In this document: positions 38,002 to 49,900 of the stretch, one piece after another | Layout of the letters: every line of letters begins with the position of its first letter | Numbering within the stretch: position 1 is the first letter of the stretch | Source of the DNA: Nematostella vectensis | Lineage: Eukaryota; Cnidaria; Anthozoa; Actiniaria; Edwardsiidae | Direction of reading: 5' to 3' | DNA length: 64,000 nt | NCBI RefSeq assembly: GCF_932526225.1 | Contig: NC_064039.1 | Span: 124,001 to 188,000, forward strand | Program-made: the position numbers and the translations under genes | Notes under the pieces: generated by a model | Told to the model about the DNA's origin: nothing | The model's input: the letters and a program-made list of their open reading frames with translations, nothing else | Databases searched by the model: none

Positions 38002-41000
38002 TCACTCAATCTGTTGACCTTGCGCTAAGAATTTCCCAGCGTCCGCCTTGCTACAGGCATAGAAGCCCTCGCGGTGATAGGCCCTGAAGAGCGACTTTGT
38101 GAAAAACGCGTTTGCGGTGGAATGGGATGGGAATGTCCCACATATCTTCTCCGAAAACCATTGTATGCACTTTTTATCACTATGGCAACATTCACAACAG
38201 CAACAGGTCAGTCTGTTAACCTCCTCTTCTGTCAGTGGAATGTCTAAGTTTTGGTGAATCTTCTCTTCTTCTGTCCCCCCTTTTGGCTGGGGCTGCTCAG
38301 TTCTCACTTCATTCAGGTCACCCGTCTCTTCACTTTGACATGATCCAGGTCTTCTTGGTACAACAAACAGAATTTCACCTTCTTTAGGATCATTTCTGTA
38401 CTTCACTTTGAACCGAAAGCTTCTTAGCTTTTTCATCACCAGATTTTCCTTGATCGCCAGTATGACGTCATTTCCGTCTTCATCCAAAAAAGAGCAGTGC
38501 AATCGATCGCGCGCTAACTGCAGAGCCCCTAAGAGGTCGTCGCCGTACTTTTTCTCGTCAGAAATGCAGCTTCCATCGATCACTACGATCCTCTTGAGAC
38601 GCTTTTTAAGGAGGGGAAGGAGAGCGAGATTTTCGAAATGGCCGCCGTCGCTGAGGCGTAGGATAGGTGGAGGAATGCTGCCGTTAGTGGTGACGTTCAT
38701 GAAGCCTCGCAAGAAGCGTACGATGAAGATGTGGATAATACACCACCTGCGACGGGTAGAATACTAGATCATTTTACAAACTTTTCAATAGATAATAAGG
38801 GTGCTGCATGTATAACCAATTTGACAACGTCTATTGATGAGAATACAACTCAAAAGCAGTGGAACATCATGGCATCTACCCATACTATACTACCTCTCCC
38901 TCTCCTCCCGAAATAAAAAAGAGACATTTTGATTTACATCAACAAACCTTGGTTGTCAAACTTCATAACGTGACAATTGTAATCAGGGGTTCCTGTCCAA
39001 CCTTTCAACATTTTGTAGTTAAACTGAAAACCCCGTTACGACCAACACTGTTTCTGCTTTGATTCACATCTAACGATTTTGTTTGCCTTGAATTGTATAG
39101 ACTGGGCATGACGTAATCGTTCTCATAATAACTGTGTTGCTAAGGAACAGCGCTTACCTGACAAGAGGTTGTGTGGGCGGCGAGACGGCAATCCCAGCAA
39201 GGATAGCTAAAATACCGAAAAACACAAAGACTCCGAGGGCAATCCACGACTCGCCATAGCCAAGGAAGAACGGGATGCTGAGACCAACCAGAGGGACACC
39301 TAACAGCACCTCAATGAAGCATGGGAGAAAACACTACAAGCAAACAACAAAATGGTGATAAACTCAGAGTGTTTACAGCTGAGCGTCAACCTAGGTTAGT
39401 TTTTCGTTACGTAAACCCCGGTTAAGAAAAAAACTTGAAAATCTAACCTTGGTTGATCGTTCAGCTGGAACAGCACCGGTGATATCAATTTGAATTTTGA
39501 AGTGAAATTGCTGCTGCGATTATTGTAATTTTTCTGGCCGTTCTTGTTATTCTGTGCACAGGTCACCCAAGCACTCGGTTTGTATTCTAGTACGTTAAAG
39601 AATTTGTATAGTGATGAAAAAATGGGAAAAAAATAAAGAAAATAAACTTCATAGTAGACTCAATTTATTCTTGTTTCTTTGGGATCTCTCCTGTGAGTTA
39701 TGGGCCCATTTTACTCACTAGTTCCCTGAAACCCTAATACAAGACAAGAGAAGGTGCGGTGAAAGGAAAACGAGTGAGTAAAATGGGCCCATAATACTCA
39801 GGAGAGATCCCAAAGTGACAAGAATAAGTGAGTCCACTATGAAGTCTATTTTCTTTACTTTTTCATTGTTTCATCACTATAAAATTATCTTACGTAATAA
39901 AATACGAGTTATTGGGTTACCTGTGATTCTGTGGTGGCTTCTGTTTACAAGTTTCACTATAATTCAAGATGATCTTTTAGAGACTACTTTGCCTGATGTT
40001 TTCTCCTGTTTGTCATTTTCGTTGAGTTGTTTGCGTTAGTACGTCAGGGATTCGCAGTCCCTTGACTTGAAAACTAGTTTGTTGTAAAGTATCGTGTAAA
40101 ATATCCAGCAAAATGCCAGGATTTACAACCTTGCCTCCTGGAATAATTGAGCTCAACCGAACCTAGGTTGAGCATTGTTTGTAATTGCCGGCACATAAGT
40201 GGCCATTTGGAGCGTGTTCGCACACACTTCATGTGTAACCTAGGTTGGCTAGTTACTCAACCTAGGTTGGACGCTCAAGTGTAAACTCATCATCAGACGA
40301 ATGCTGATCTACGGGTTTTTCGAAGCCTTTAGAGCACAAAACGGGTTTCCAGTCATTGGAGATTCTTTGACAGAGTACCTTACATTGTTGCAAAGTTTTT
40401 TTTGACAGAGTATCTTACATTGTTTTAGAGGTTTTCTTTGACAGAGTACCTAACATTGTTCAAGTTGTAGACGTTTTCTTTGACAGATACATTGTTGCAG
40501 AGTTTTTTTTTCGACAGAGTACCTTACATTGTTGTAGACGTTTTCTTTGACAGAGTAGCTTACGTTGTTGTAGACGGTTTATATGACAGCGTACCTTACA
40601 CTGTTGTAGACGTTTTCTTTGACAGAGTACCTTACATTGTTGTAGAGGGCTATGTGCACGATGTTGGTACTCAACGGCGGATTAGTGAGCCTACTCGAAT
40701 AAATTAACGTATATTTTGCCGAATGTTGCTTTTCACTATGAAATAATTTGCTCCAAGGGTGTTATAATGTTTACAAGGAAAAAGAATTTAGCTTAAACAT
40801 ATTCAACGCAAGAGTAATACATCGCATTTTGTCGGCCTAATTGTGACTATGACGAGAAAATGGCGTAACATTTGCAAAGTGTCAAAACAAACCAGCGCGA
40901 TAACTTTTTTTTCTTGCTGCGCTTCATCGAGAACGTTACATGTTTCTAAAATCAACATTAGTTGCTCTTTCCATTGCTGTGTTACCCATTGATGTAGAAT

Positions 41001-44000
41001 GATCGATAAGGGAGTAATTGAACGATGAATGCGTAACGACAACTTGTCCCACCGCGAGAGCACTCAAAGTTTGGATGTCAATATCGTCTATATTAAAACT
41101 TGTTAACGTCAAGACTTACCAACCCAGGGATTCAACATGAGATGATATATCCAAATCCGCTTAAATTTCGTTCTTAAAGCAACAATTTGTGTATATAATA
41201 TGCAACATTTTCGGGAGAGAACGCTGTGTCCCCCTTATTCTGAGATCCCGTAAACAGCATGGCTATGACACTGCATCTTACCCGGTCGAACTCAGTTTCG
41301 AGTGATGAAAGCGCACAAAGTAACACGCATTAAGCCCTATATTACACCCTTATCCGTGTTCAAGCGCATAAGAGACCGGGGAAAAGTTGAACGCTTCAAA
41401 AATATGTATACCCGGTCGGGTACCGCATCTTACCCGGTCAAACTCAGTTTTGAATAATCTAAGCGCACTAACCAACACGCATCAAGCCCTATTCTACCCG
41501 CATCCGTGTTGTTATTGTGAAGCGTGTTAAGCAGGAAACAACGAGAACTGTAGCAACTCTGATTATGTCGACGCATGGGAGACTCGTGATCTAGAGCACG
41601 ATAATTCTGCTGAGCGCACAACAACTCACACTCTCCGAACAGCCGACAAGATCGAAACGCTGATCTCTCTCAAAGCGGTAAAGCATGATCGCGGCGGTCG
41701 CTTCCGGTGACCCAGGTGAAGAATACTACTTGTTAAAAGTTACCGGTGATGGCCTCGAAGTTTTAAAAGAGGAAAAGAACAATCCGTATTCCAGCACGGG
41801 GGTAGCAGTTGAAAGTAGCATACGATGTGTGGTACTCATCTTCCAATGAATAAAATATTTTTCGTTGATACTAAAGAAACTGTAAGGTTAAATGTAAATT
41901 CAAGTATAAGGGATTTATACGTTAGCAAAGTTGTGAAGAATTGCTGGAACGTGTTTTGGCTTTTCTGAACTCTGAGAACGTAGTTTTAATTTTTTTTTTT
42001 CGCTCATATAAGCAAGCTGGATTTTTCACTTTCAACACGATTTTTATCAGCTTACTGTCAAATAATAATTAGAAAAACATTTCGGGCTGCATTGTGCTAT
42101 CTCTCTAAAAGCCTTCAAAGTTTTATCGCACACTTTTGGTATGTGAAAAGCAACATTCGGCAAAATATACGTTAATTTATTCGAGTAGGCTCACTAATCC
42201 GCCGTTGAGTACCAACATCGTGCACATAGCCTGTTGTAGACGTTTTCTATGACAAAGTACCCTACACTGTTGTAAAAAGTTTTCTTTGACAGAGTACCTT
42301 ACATTGTTGTAGAGGTTTTCTTTGACAGAGTACCTTACATTGTTGTAGGGGTTTTCTTTGACATAGTACCTTACATTGTTGTAGAGGTTTTCTTTGACAT
42401 AGTACCTTACATTGTTGTAGAGGTTTTCTTTGACAGAGTACCTTACATTGTTGTAGACGTCATCTTTGACAGGGTACCTTACATTTTTCTAAAGGCTTTT
42501 TTCGTTAGAATATCTTTTATTGTTTTAGTGGTTTTCTTTGATAATTATATCTTAAATTGTAGTTTTTCTTTGATAGGGTAGAATACATTTTTTTATGTCA
42601 GAGTAGCTTACCTTGAAGCTTGCTGTCTTTGATAAAGTAACTTACATTGTTGTAGTGGTAAAAGAGCTTATTTGGTGTAGTGTTTTTCTTTGAAAGAGTA
42701 GCTTACCTTGTAGTAAAGGCTTTCCTTGTTAGGGTCGCAGCTGTCACACACGACATCGTCGCCAATGCCGACGCCAAGCACGTTAAACAAGTCCAGCACG
42801 CTGTCCATCTGAGCGTTATAGCTGCCCATGCTCGTACCTAGTGCTGCCGCTGACAACGCCATGGCATCTGCCAAACGCACGCGGTCCGGCTGAAGATAAT
42901 TCTTGAACAAATTCACTGATGGCTCTTCATTGTTTAATTCTGCACTGACAAGTTCAACTCCAGTTGGCGAGAACGCGAGAAGTTGATAGTCAGGCTGGTT
43001 TGGGTCATCATCGTTAACGCGCCACTGGTTGACTGTGATGTTACTGATGTATTTGGGGTGGAGATCTTTGATGTCATCCATGAAGAGTTGACCATCTGGA
43101 CGAGGCTTTTTCTTGTATTTTCCTCGTATTAGCATAAAAGAGTCTTGCTCGTATGGGACCCACTTCCATGCTTTTTTCATTTCATGCATTCGTTTAGTGC
43201 AGCAGGGAAAAAGGTCTTGCGGCATGCACCCGGAAGGGTTCTTGTAGAAGGCACTGGTAAGTTGGCGCCTGTGATATATAAACAAAGAATACCATGCATT
43301 GTAGTCTTTACAGAGCAATGTGCGCTAACATCATAGCCGTACAGCCTATTGGGGGAGGGGGAAGGGACGATACAGAAATATTAAGAAAACATTAAGGGGG
43401 GCAGCCACGCCCCCACTGGTCATTTCTATATAATTTATGATAATGGGAGAGGGGTGAAGCAATCACGGCGACGAGATAATTAATTATCATTTTAGTTAAC
43501 AATTCTATGTTTTATTCTTTACATGAAGTAATTTTATGTTCCACTGTACACAAATAACCCAAATGCGCAATGCAAAGGAGAAAGTAGAATCTTATTATCG
43601 GTAATTTGCAGTTAGTATTCTTACCTGTTGTGAAGGTTCACTGCAGATTGCTGCATTGCTCCAGCCAAGGGAGAGAGCAAAATGAGAACCGCAGAAGCAA
43701 ACAACACCCAGAAAAACACCTGGTCTGAATACACAACAATCCCAAATGCTGCGTTCTTATACACGCGCCAAGCCACGATTTCCGAATACACGAGAAACAA
43801 CAAGAACAGACCCGCATAGTTACGAATGATAGGGAGGAAGAATGGCAGAATAAGGCATGCTAGGATGACGACGAGCTTGATCCACAAGGGGGCGCGTTGC
43901 ATCGAGGATTCCATGAACCAAGGGATTGCCGTTAATAAAAATATCAAGCCACAGATAACAGAGGCGAGACGCCAAATACCTTTGTAGGTGAAGCACATGC

Positions 44001-44796
44001 TCTTTGTAATACGGTGAGGAAAGATTGAGTTGAGCCGAGAGAAAAGATAGAACAATAAACTGAAAAAAACTGTGAGGGTGAAGAGAAGGACACGGGATAT
44101 AGGAGGTTTACATCTGCTGTACGCTTCCAGACCAAGCACAGGGATCTCCTCGCTGTTCGTGTAGTTGTAAGTTGAGATTGGGGATGGGCAAGTTAGCTTC
44201 TCCCTAAGGATGCTACCAAATACAAAATCTATCGCATATGCCAGAGGTACTGCATAAGGGAACCATACGGCAGAGGAAAGGACAATGTTAACTAATAGAA
44301 TGATCATGACGAACAAGAGTAAATGGCCTAAGCCGGTGATACAACTTTCTTCAAAATTACACATGTAGCCGGCATTCTTGTGCATGTTTTCAAAGAATTC
44401 TTTTTGCCACTCAACCGATTGGTCCGAATCCTCAGGCTTCAAGCTAACATGATCGGCATACCATTCGAGAAAGGCAGACCCGGTGTAGCCTCCCCCTGAT
44501 ACGCAACTCAAGTTTACGTTTTCCAGGGTGGGGTTTTCGCCAAGTATTTGGCGGAGTGCCCCTGAACAGAGAGCAGCTGATCGAATGCCTCCACCAGAAA
44601 AGGCAAGACCAACTTCAGGTTTACTGGGTTTGGGCTCTATTGAGATGTAGCCTCTTTGCTCTGCTGGGTTAATAATCAGGTCACGGGCAGCTTTGTCAAG
44701 GTTGAATGGCTCCTTATTTATGAACCTCCCACTGGGTGTGTGAGTGCCATTTGGCTCGCTTATCTCTTCAATGGTTTCATTGATGGTGTCAGCCAT
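38002..44796 (-). CDS. Patatin-like phospholipase with membrane-spanning insert
   Basis: Four minus-strand exons: 44796-43625, 43268-42707, 39333-39158 and 38746-38002. Phases agree (2, 0, 2) and give 884 aa. Residues 64-82 hold the oxyanion-hole glycine motif (GLAFSGGGIRSAALCSGALR). The nucleophile is probably S100 in SCVSGGGYTG, and the catalytic Asp is D670 in LRLSDGGHFENL, so the Ser-Asp dyad is complete. Between them lie several hydrophobic helices: roughly 155-205, then five or more to residue 390, plus VPLVGLSIPFFLGYGESWIA and following residues in exon 3. A cysteine cluster (TCCCCECC) is near residue 810. Patatin-like enzymes hydrolyse acyl esters of lipids. This one should be an integral membrane enzyme. 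The substrate is unknown and it is not one of the named PNPLA types I recognise. Confidence 0.9.
39358..40295. mobile_element. TIR element built on CAACCTAGGTTG, in patatin intron 3-side sequence
   Basis: The left end has GTGTTTACAGCTGAGCGTCA followed by ACCTAGGTTAG. The right end carries CAACCTAGGTTGGACGCTCA and AGTGTAAACTCATC, its reverse complement. Further CCTAGG palindromes occur near 40160 and 40245. The element lies in the intron between exons 2 and 3 of the patatin gene and contains the hairpin at 39570-39920. Confidence 0.6.
39570..39920. mobile_element. Long foldback nested in the preceding element
   Basis: The arms share GGGATCTCTCCTGTGAGTTA and TGGGCCCATTTTACTCACT with the reverse complement at 39770-39820. 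Pairing extends outward through CATAGTAGACTCA/TGAGTCCACTATG and ATAGTGATG/CATCACTAT. The two arms are about 130-160 bp with a short loop. Confidence 0.75.
40370..40646 (-). repeat. 36-bp array, distal part (patatin donor-derived)
   Basis: Units of TTTTCTTTGACAGAGTACCT followed by TACATTGTTGTAGAGG. This is the same array as 42232-42720, separated from it by the inserted element at 40647-42231. Confidence 0.88.
40647..42231. mobile_element. Non-autonomous Mutator-like element with ~90-bp TIRs
   Basis: The ends are almost perfect inverted repeats of about 90 bp: the left arm runs from GGGCTATGTGCACGATG to GCTTTTCAC (40647-40737), and the right arm from GTGAAAAGC to CATAGCC (42143-42231). It is flanked by a 9 bp direct repeat TGTTGTAGA at 40638-40646 and 42232-42240, and 9 bp is the size expected for Mutator-like insertion. 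The host sequence is a minisatellite that already contains this word, so the duplication is suggestive only. The interior has two copies of a ~95 bp block (CCCGGTCRAACTCAGTTT near 41282 and 41432) and no convincing transposase. Confidence 0.78.
42232..42720 (-). repeat. 36-bp array grown from the patatin exon 2 donor
   Basis: On the minus strand the exon end reads CTACAAG|GTAAGCTACTC followed by TTTCAAAGAAAAAC. The array units read CTACAACAATGTAAGGTACT then CTGTCAAAGAAAAC, clearly the same sequence. About 12 units lie here and more follow beyond the transposon. Units degrade with distance from the exon, and most copies keep a GTAAGGTA or GTAAG core. Confidence 0.85.
43346..43470. mobile_element. 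Fragment related to the 32.5-kb MITE
   Basis: Shares GGGGAGGGGG, ATACAGAAA, GCCACGCCCC and ACTGGTCATT with 32509-32881. It lies in the first intron of the patatin gene, and no terminal repeats remain. Confidence 0.45.
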
Positions 44797-46981
44797 GATT
44801 CTGTATTATGAAGACACCTACAAAATTGAATAAACATTCTTTTGTTTAGAAAAGTGGCCGCTTTGTTAGGGTGGTTCACAAAAAAACCCAAAGGACATAT
44901 AATATGTTAAATAATGTATTAATAACTAATACATTACTATTTATTACGATATTACTACAATACATAAATAAATAATATTAATGTATTAATATAATATCAG
45001 ATAAAGAAAAGTGCAGGGTGAGGTCTAGAGTAGTACTTCACTTGCCACGGATCAATTGATTTTAAATTGGCATTATTTGATATTGTAATAATTTAGATTT
45101 TTTTTTCTATCCAAATACACAAATAACATCATTAATCACCAACAAAATACCTCCTCTCTTGAAACACTCCTGTGGTATGCTAAATACATAAAACTTAACG
45201 AACAAATTTGCAATCTGGATTTAGTGTTTTGTATGACTGTTACACAGTAAATCTGTTGTAAGCAACTGATTCATATTTACTACAAATTTTGCTGCAACTT
45301 AAAGCTTTGATCCGAAAAAAATGTGTGGTTGTCTACAATGAGGCATGAGTATTTTAATTTTTAGTCAAGTCATTGTTGACATCATGCTGAGGTATGCAGT
45401 CCCCCCTGGCACCTACAAGGCATATGCCAAGTTTGGTTTTCTAAAGAATGTTTCTATTAGTCATAATTATAAGATTCTATTTATGGGTGACTTTGTTGTT
45501 ACATCATGGTTTACACGGTTTATTGCATTTATTGGCGATGTGTTTTTGCATATACAACTTTTTTCATGAAAAAATAATTTTATGTAAGCCCACAATGTAT
45601 TGTTTATTGTTGCCTTGTATTCGCGACCATAAAATTATGATATAATGACACACTGGCGCACTAGCAGAGGTCATAGCATTGACCCCCAACCAAGGGTGCA
45701 TTGCCGGCAAGCATCAAGCTTTACATTCACTCGTTATAACATTTATGGGTGACATGCTATTACATTATTATGGTTGTTCTTACATTCATGGGCAATATTA
45801 TATTTACACTAATGGTTGTTCTTACATTTATGGGTGTCAATGAGTGACAAAGTGGACAATGAAAAGCCCTTGTACTTTTTAGATGGGCAAATTTTACCGC
45901 CCAGAAGAGCCCACAATCAGTGTTTCTGTCTTTTTAACTAGTAACCTGTATGCATTGGGTTTGAAACCAGTTGTTGTATAACAAAAATTTTGAAACCAGA
46001 TGGATGCAGGCTATTTGATAGGGTAATCCAGTTCCAGCTGCACATGCATGGAGGCTAGTCTCACCTGCACAGAACTGTGCACTTGTATTGACTGTAACAG
46101 TCTCCCCTTGTCATAAAAACAGCATAGTTCACAAAATTCAAAAGTTTTACAGAATACAAACAAGTATTTTCACTTCCAGTTATCATTTAAACAGGTATGC
46201 TTCAATTTGTTTTATTGTTGCATAAACTTGCTCAATAACCTTGGTATTTGGCACAGTTGTTTACCAGATCCAGTCCTATGAATAGATGTTGCTTGTTATC
46301 AAATTGTTTCCAGGGGGAGGAGAGTTTTTGGTCCTTTTGTTTAAATTCCCATTTTTGAGGCAAAAAAAAAAAATCATTAAACTAAATTAATGTGCTGGCC
46401 TTGTGTCCCACCAGGGAGGATGAGGCCTAACTAAGTAATGTGCAAAAAGTACAATCAAGCTGATAGACAAATCGCTGTGTTTTTCTCCGACAAAGTTGAA
46501 TCCGCCCCCCCCCCCTCCCCAACACACAATTTTTTGGCGTCAGGGTACGTCTGGGGTGGTCTTGTTCATTTTCTTATTATCTGAACCTCTCAGTGCAATT
46601 TTAATTTAATAAAGTAAAAGTATAGATTATTTTACTAAATTACTGTGCAGTTTTCAATCCAAAAAATGCAACTCAGTGGAGATTGAATTCGATTTGGCTG
46701 ACATCTTGGTCAAGTCTATTGTGTAACGGTGGGATATTCTATGATATCAAGTGATATCAAATGTACTACTAATACCTTGTTTTCTTGTAGCTCCGAATGT
46801 ATAACTTTATCTTGCTCTAACGGGAAGTCAAAATGTGATCGTGCATTTGTGAGCGTCTGACTGATGCAGTAAGCTAATTATTCATACCTTTTTCAATAGC
46901 ATGCTAGCGTTACCGTGAAAGTCAGCACGTTTGCTTGATAAACCTTCTTATCGTATCAGTCGCCTGAAATTTCTGTCAAAA
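44797..46981. other. Divergent intergenic region, patatin (-) and CYB5R (+)
   Basis: About 2.2 kb between two divergent start codons, so promoters for both genes should lie here. There is a very AT-rich block with TAATGTATTAATA-type repeats at 44900-45000, then a C-rich tract at 46505-46520. No TATA box is clearly placed. Short open frames at 45345-45645 show no domain. Confidence 0.5.
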
Positions 46982-49900
46982 ATGGTAAGTATTTATAGGA
47001 ACTTGTTCAGTTTGAGTCATAAATATAAAATATTTGCTTGTTTCGAGATCAGATGCTTCAAAATTCGATTGTTTTGGGGGCATGTCCCTGTGTGTGGGTT
47101 TCCTGTGTTTTACCCAGAATGCCAAGCAAAGTTCGGTGTTCTAGAAGCGCCGGCGCCATGGATGCCCAGACGGTGAGTCGTGTAGCAATCCGCGCTGAGA
47201 TCTCCGTCACTACCGAAACACCTTACTCTGTATGCGCTCAGAAACCTGAAAGCATTTCTATTCAAACAGACTTACGAAGTTTAGCAAATGGGTGCCCTTC
47301 TTCGTGCCATGTTTGACTGAAATGTTGGATAGGGGTGGTTTCCAAGTTAACTTTATTAACTTATCATTCAGTTATACTTTATTGAATATATCTGGCACGT
47401 TTGCCTTTGTTCTCAAGTAAGTTGTATGTAAGCTTTCTTGTTGATATTATAAAAGAAACTTGCACAATAAGGTTTTTGAACACTTGATAAGGGGGTCCAG
47501 TTGTTGTGGTGTAGGAGTGTTAAGGCGCTAGCTAAGAATGCTATATAAATGCCATGTTTATAGATTGTAGTAAGCAATTCCACATGAGGAATCAAAAACA
47601 TGGCAATTTCAAAAATAACATTTCTGAATAGATTTTTTTTTCACATTTGTACTCTCTTATGTCTAGTGTTTATGAATTCAACATTTTTATTCCTGATGCA
47701 CATTCAGGGGGGGGGGGAGGGGCACCAAACATCTAGACCGCCATGGTTTATTGATTTGGGAAAAAGGGCCTCACAACCACTATGTGGAATTCTGTCTATA
47801 ACACTCAACATTACAATCATAAACCATTTTTATAATTGTTTTGAAAAACAATTATATCTAGCTGGATCTATTGATAAAAATAGGAAATTTACCAGTAGCT
47901 AACTGAGAAAGTTGTCAAAATATATATAAAATGCAACAGATGTTTTCACAAATGTAACAAAACATGTTCAAGAATTATGGATGCATTCTTTAAAGTCAAC
48001 CTTACATAGAAAACATCTAACATAAGCTTTATTAGACAAACAACAACATGATTTTAGATTCACATAATTTTTAATTTAAGAAAAAGTTTTTGACAAAAGC
48101 AGTTTTTCTGATGTAGCATCTGTAACTCTAACAAAACTACAATTTAAAAATCAGAAAATATAGCTTTACTTATTTTTTTAACATAGGCATCTAAGGTTGA
48201 TATAGCCTTGACTTAAAAGAAACACAAGTATGATTTAAAAACTCAAATGCAATGAAAATATGACAAGATGAACATTGAAAAATGATTTCCAAATGTAACA
48301 TCTGTAAAGATGAACTGCTCAGTACCTATCCACAATTAACTAGTTCAGAGTTTAAGAAAAGACGCGGGGAGACTGGGTTGAATCCATTGAATCGGACAAA
48401 ATAAAAGATTTTAAAGAAGAGTTTGTATGGCGGTCTTGGAGAAAAATCCTTCCAACAAAGCTGTTTTACAAGATTTTATTTTTGCTAAACATCTAAGAAC
48501 AATATTGATTTGCATTTTATACTCCGATTCGGAGTTCGCCAAAAACTTTTACAGTATTTGAGTGAAGGAATGACTCAGGATACTCAGAAAATCGCTTCAT
48601 AGAAATACCTTTTAAGCCTAATTCATCCCAAATTGCCCCCTATACGAAGATTCAATAAAGTCCTCACGTGTAGCAATGAATGATTTCACCATATCTTTTA
48701 AACTTGTTTTGTAGAAAGGATTTTTCTCCAAGACCGCAATACAAACTCTCTTGAGAAATCACTCTTTTGGTCCGAAAGAGCCCAGTCCCTCAAGGCATTT
48801 CTTAAACTCTGAACTGGTTTATAGTTACAGGACACTGTAATGATCACTATATTTGTCTGAAAATAATGGAAAACATAGTCTGCATTATACACTGTAACTT
48901 GACATCTTAATTTGACCAAAAAAACCAGCACTTCAACACACAAATACTGAAATTACATCATTTCATAATTTGTCAATTTGCCTTTTACTGTCAAAAGTAG
49001 AATGACAGGGTTTGACAGTTAAGCGTTGTCTACCCTCAAACCAAGCATTGGTCTAACAACTTCATTGGAATTTTTTTTTTAGAAACCCTTGATCATTGGT
49101 GCTGGCTTGGCACTAGTTGTCGCCGCTATTGGACTTGTGGTTCTCCTTACAAAAGGTGCCAAGAAATCTCTTGTTGCCCTGAACCCTGAAAAGAAGATCC
49201 CTTTTAAACTTGTGGATAAAAAGGTAACTATAACTCCTATATCATTACTATCCTTTTTCAGGCTATAGATGGGTATAGTGTTTGTATGTCTCTAGTCAGG
49301 ACCAGGATGCACTTGGAAGGGAGTAGGAGGTTGAAGAAATCTTCCTCTCCAGAAAGTTTTTGGTTAAGAATATTTGGGCACAAACTCTACTTGTGTTTTA
49401 TAGCCATGTACCCCTCACCCCTAGATTTTTCACATATTGGCTGTCTTTATTCTAGTTATCCCATTCTATTATTGCTGAGTGTTGTGAATACTTATCATTT
49501 TTTTTTTATATTTGTTTGTTTGTTTTTTACACAGATTGTTAGTCATGACACCAGGAGATTCATTTTCCAGCTCCAGTCCCCAGACCACATCCTTGGGTTG
49601 CCAGTTGGTGAGACTGTTGATCCTTTTTTTTTATTTGCTCCTTGCCCCTAACAGATGATTACTTCATCATTTTCATCGCATTTTCATACAGTGTGCAAGT
49701 TATAATTACCCCTTGGTAAAAAGGGAAGGCTGTAACTTTAAGTTCAGGTTTCATTGTGAGACCAGTTATAGCTTGCATACTATTCAATGCATTTTATGAA
49801 CAAGTGAGCCATCTAGTTAAGCACATAGTAGAATGTGCATCATTTTAATACTTTTCTGTAAACATAATTGGCCTATAATCCCCAATGTGATATTACCATC

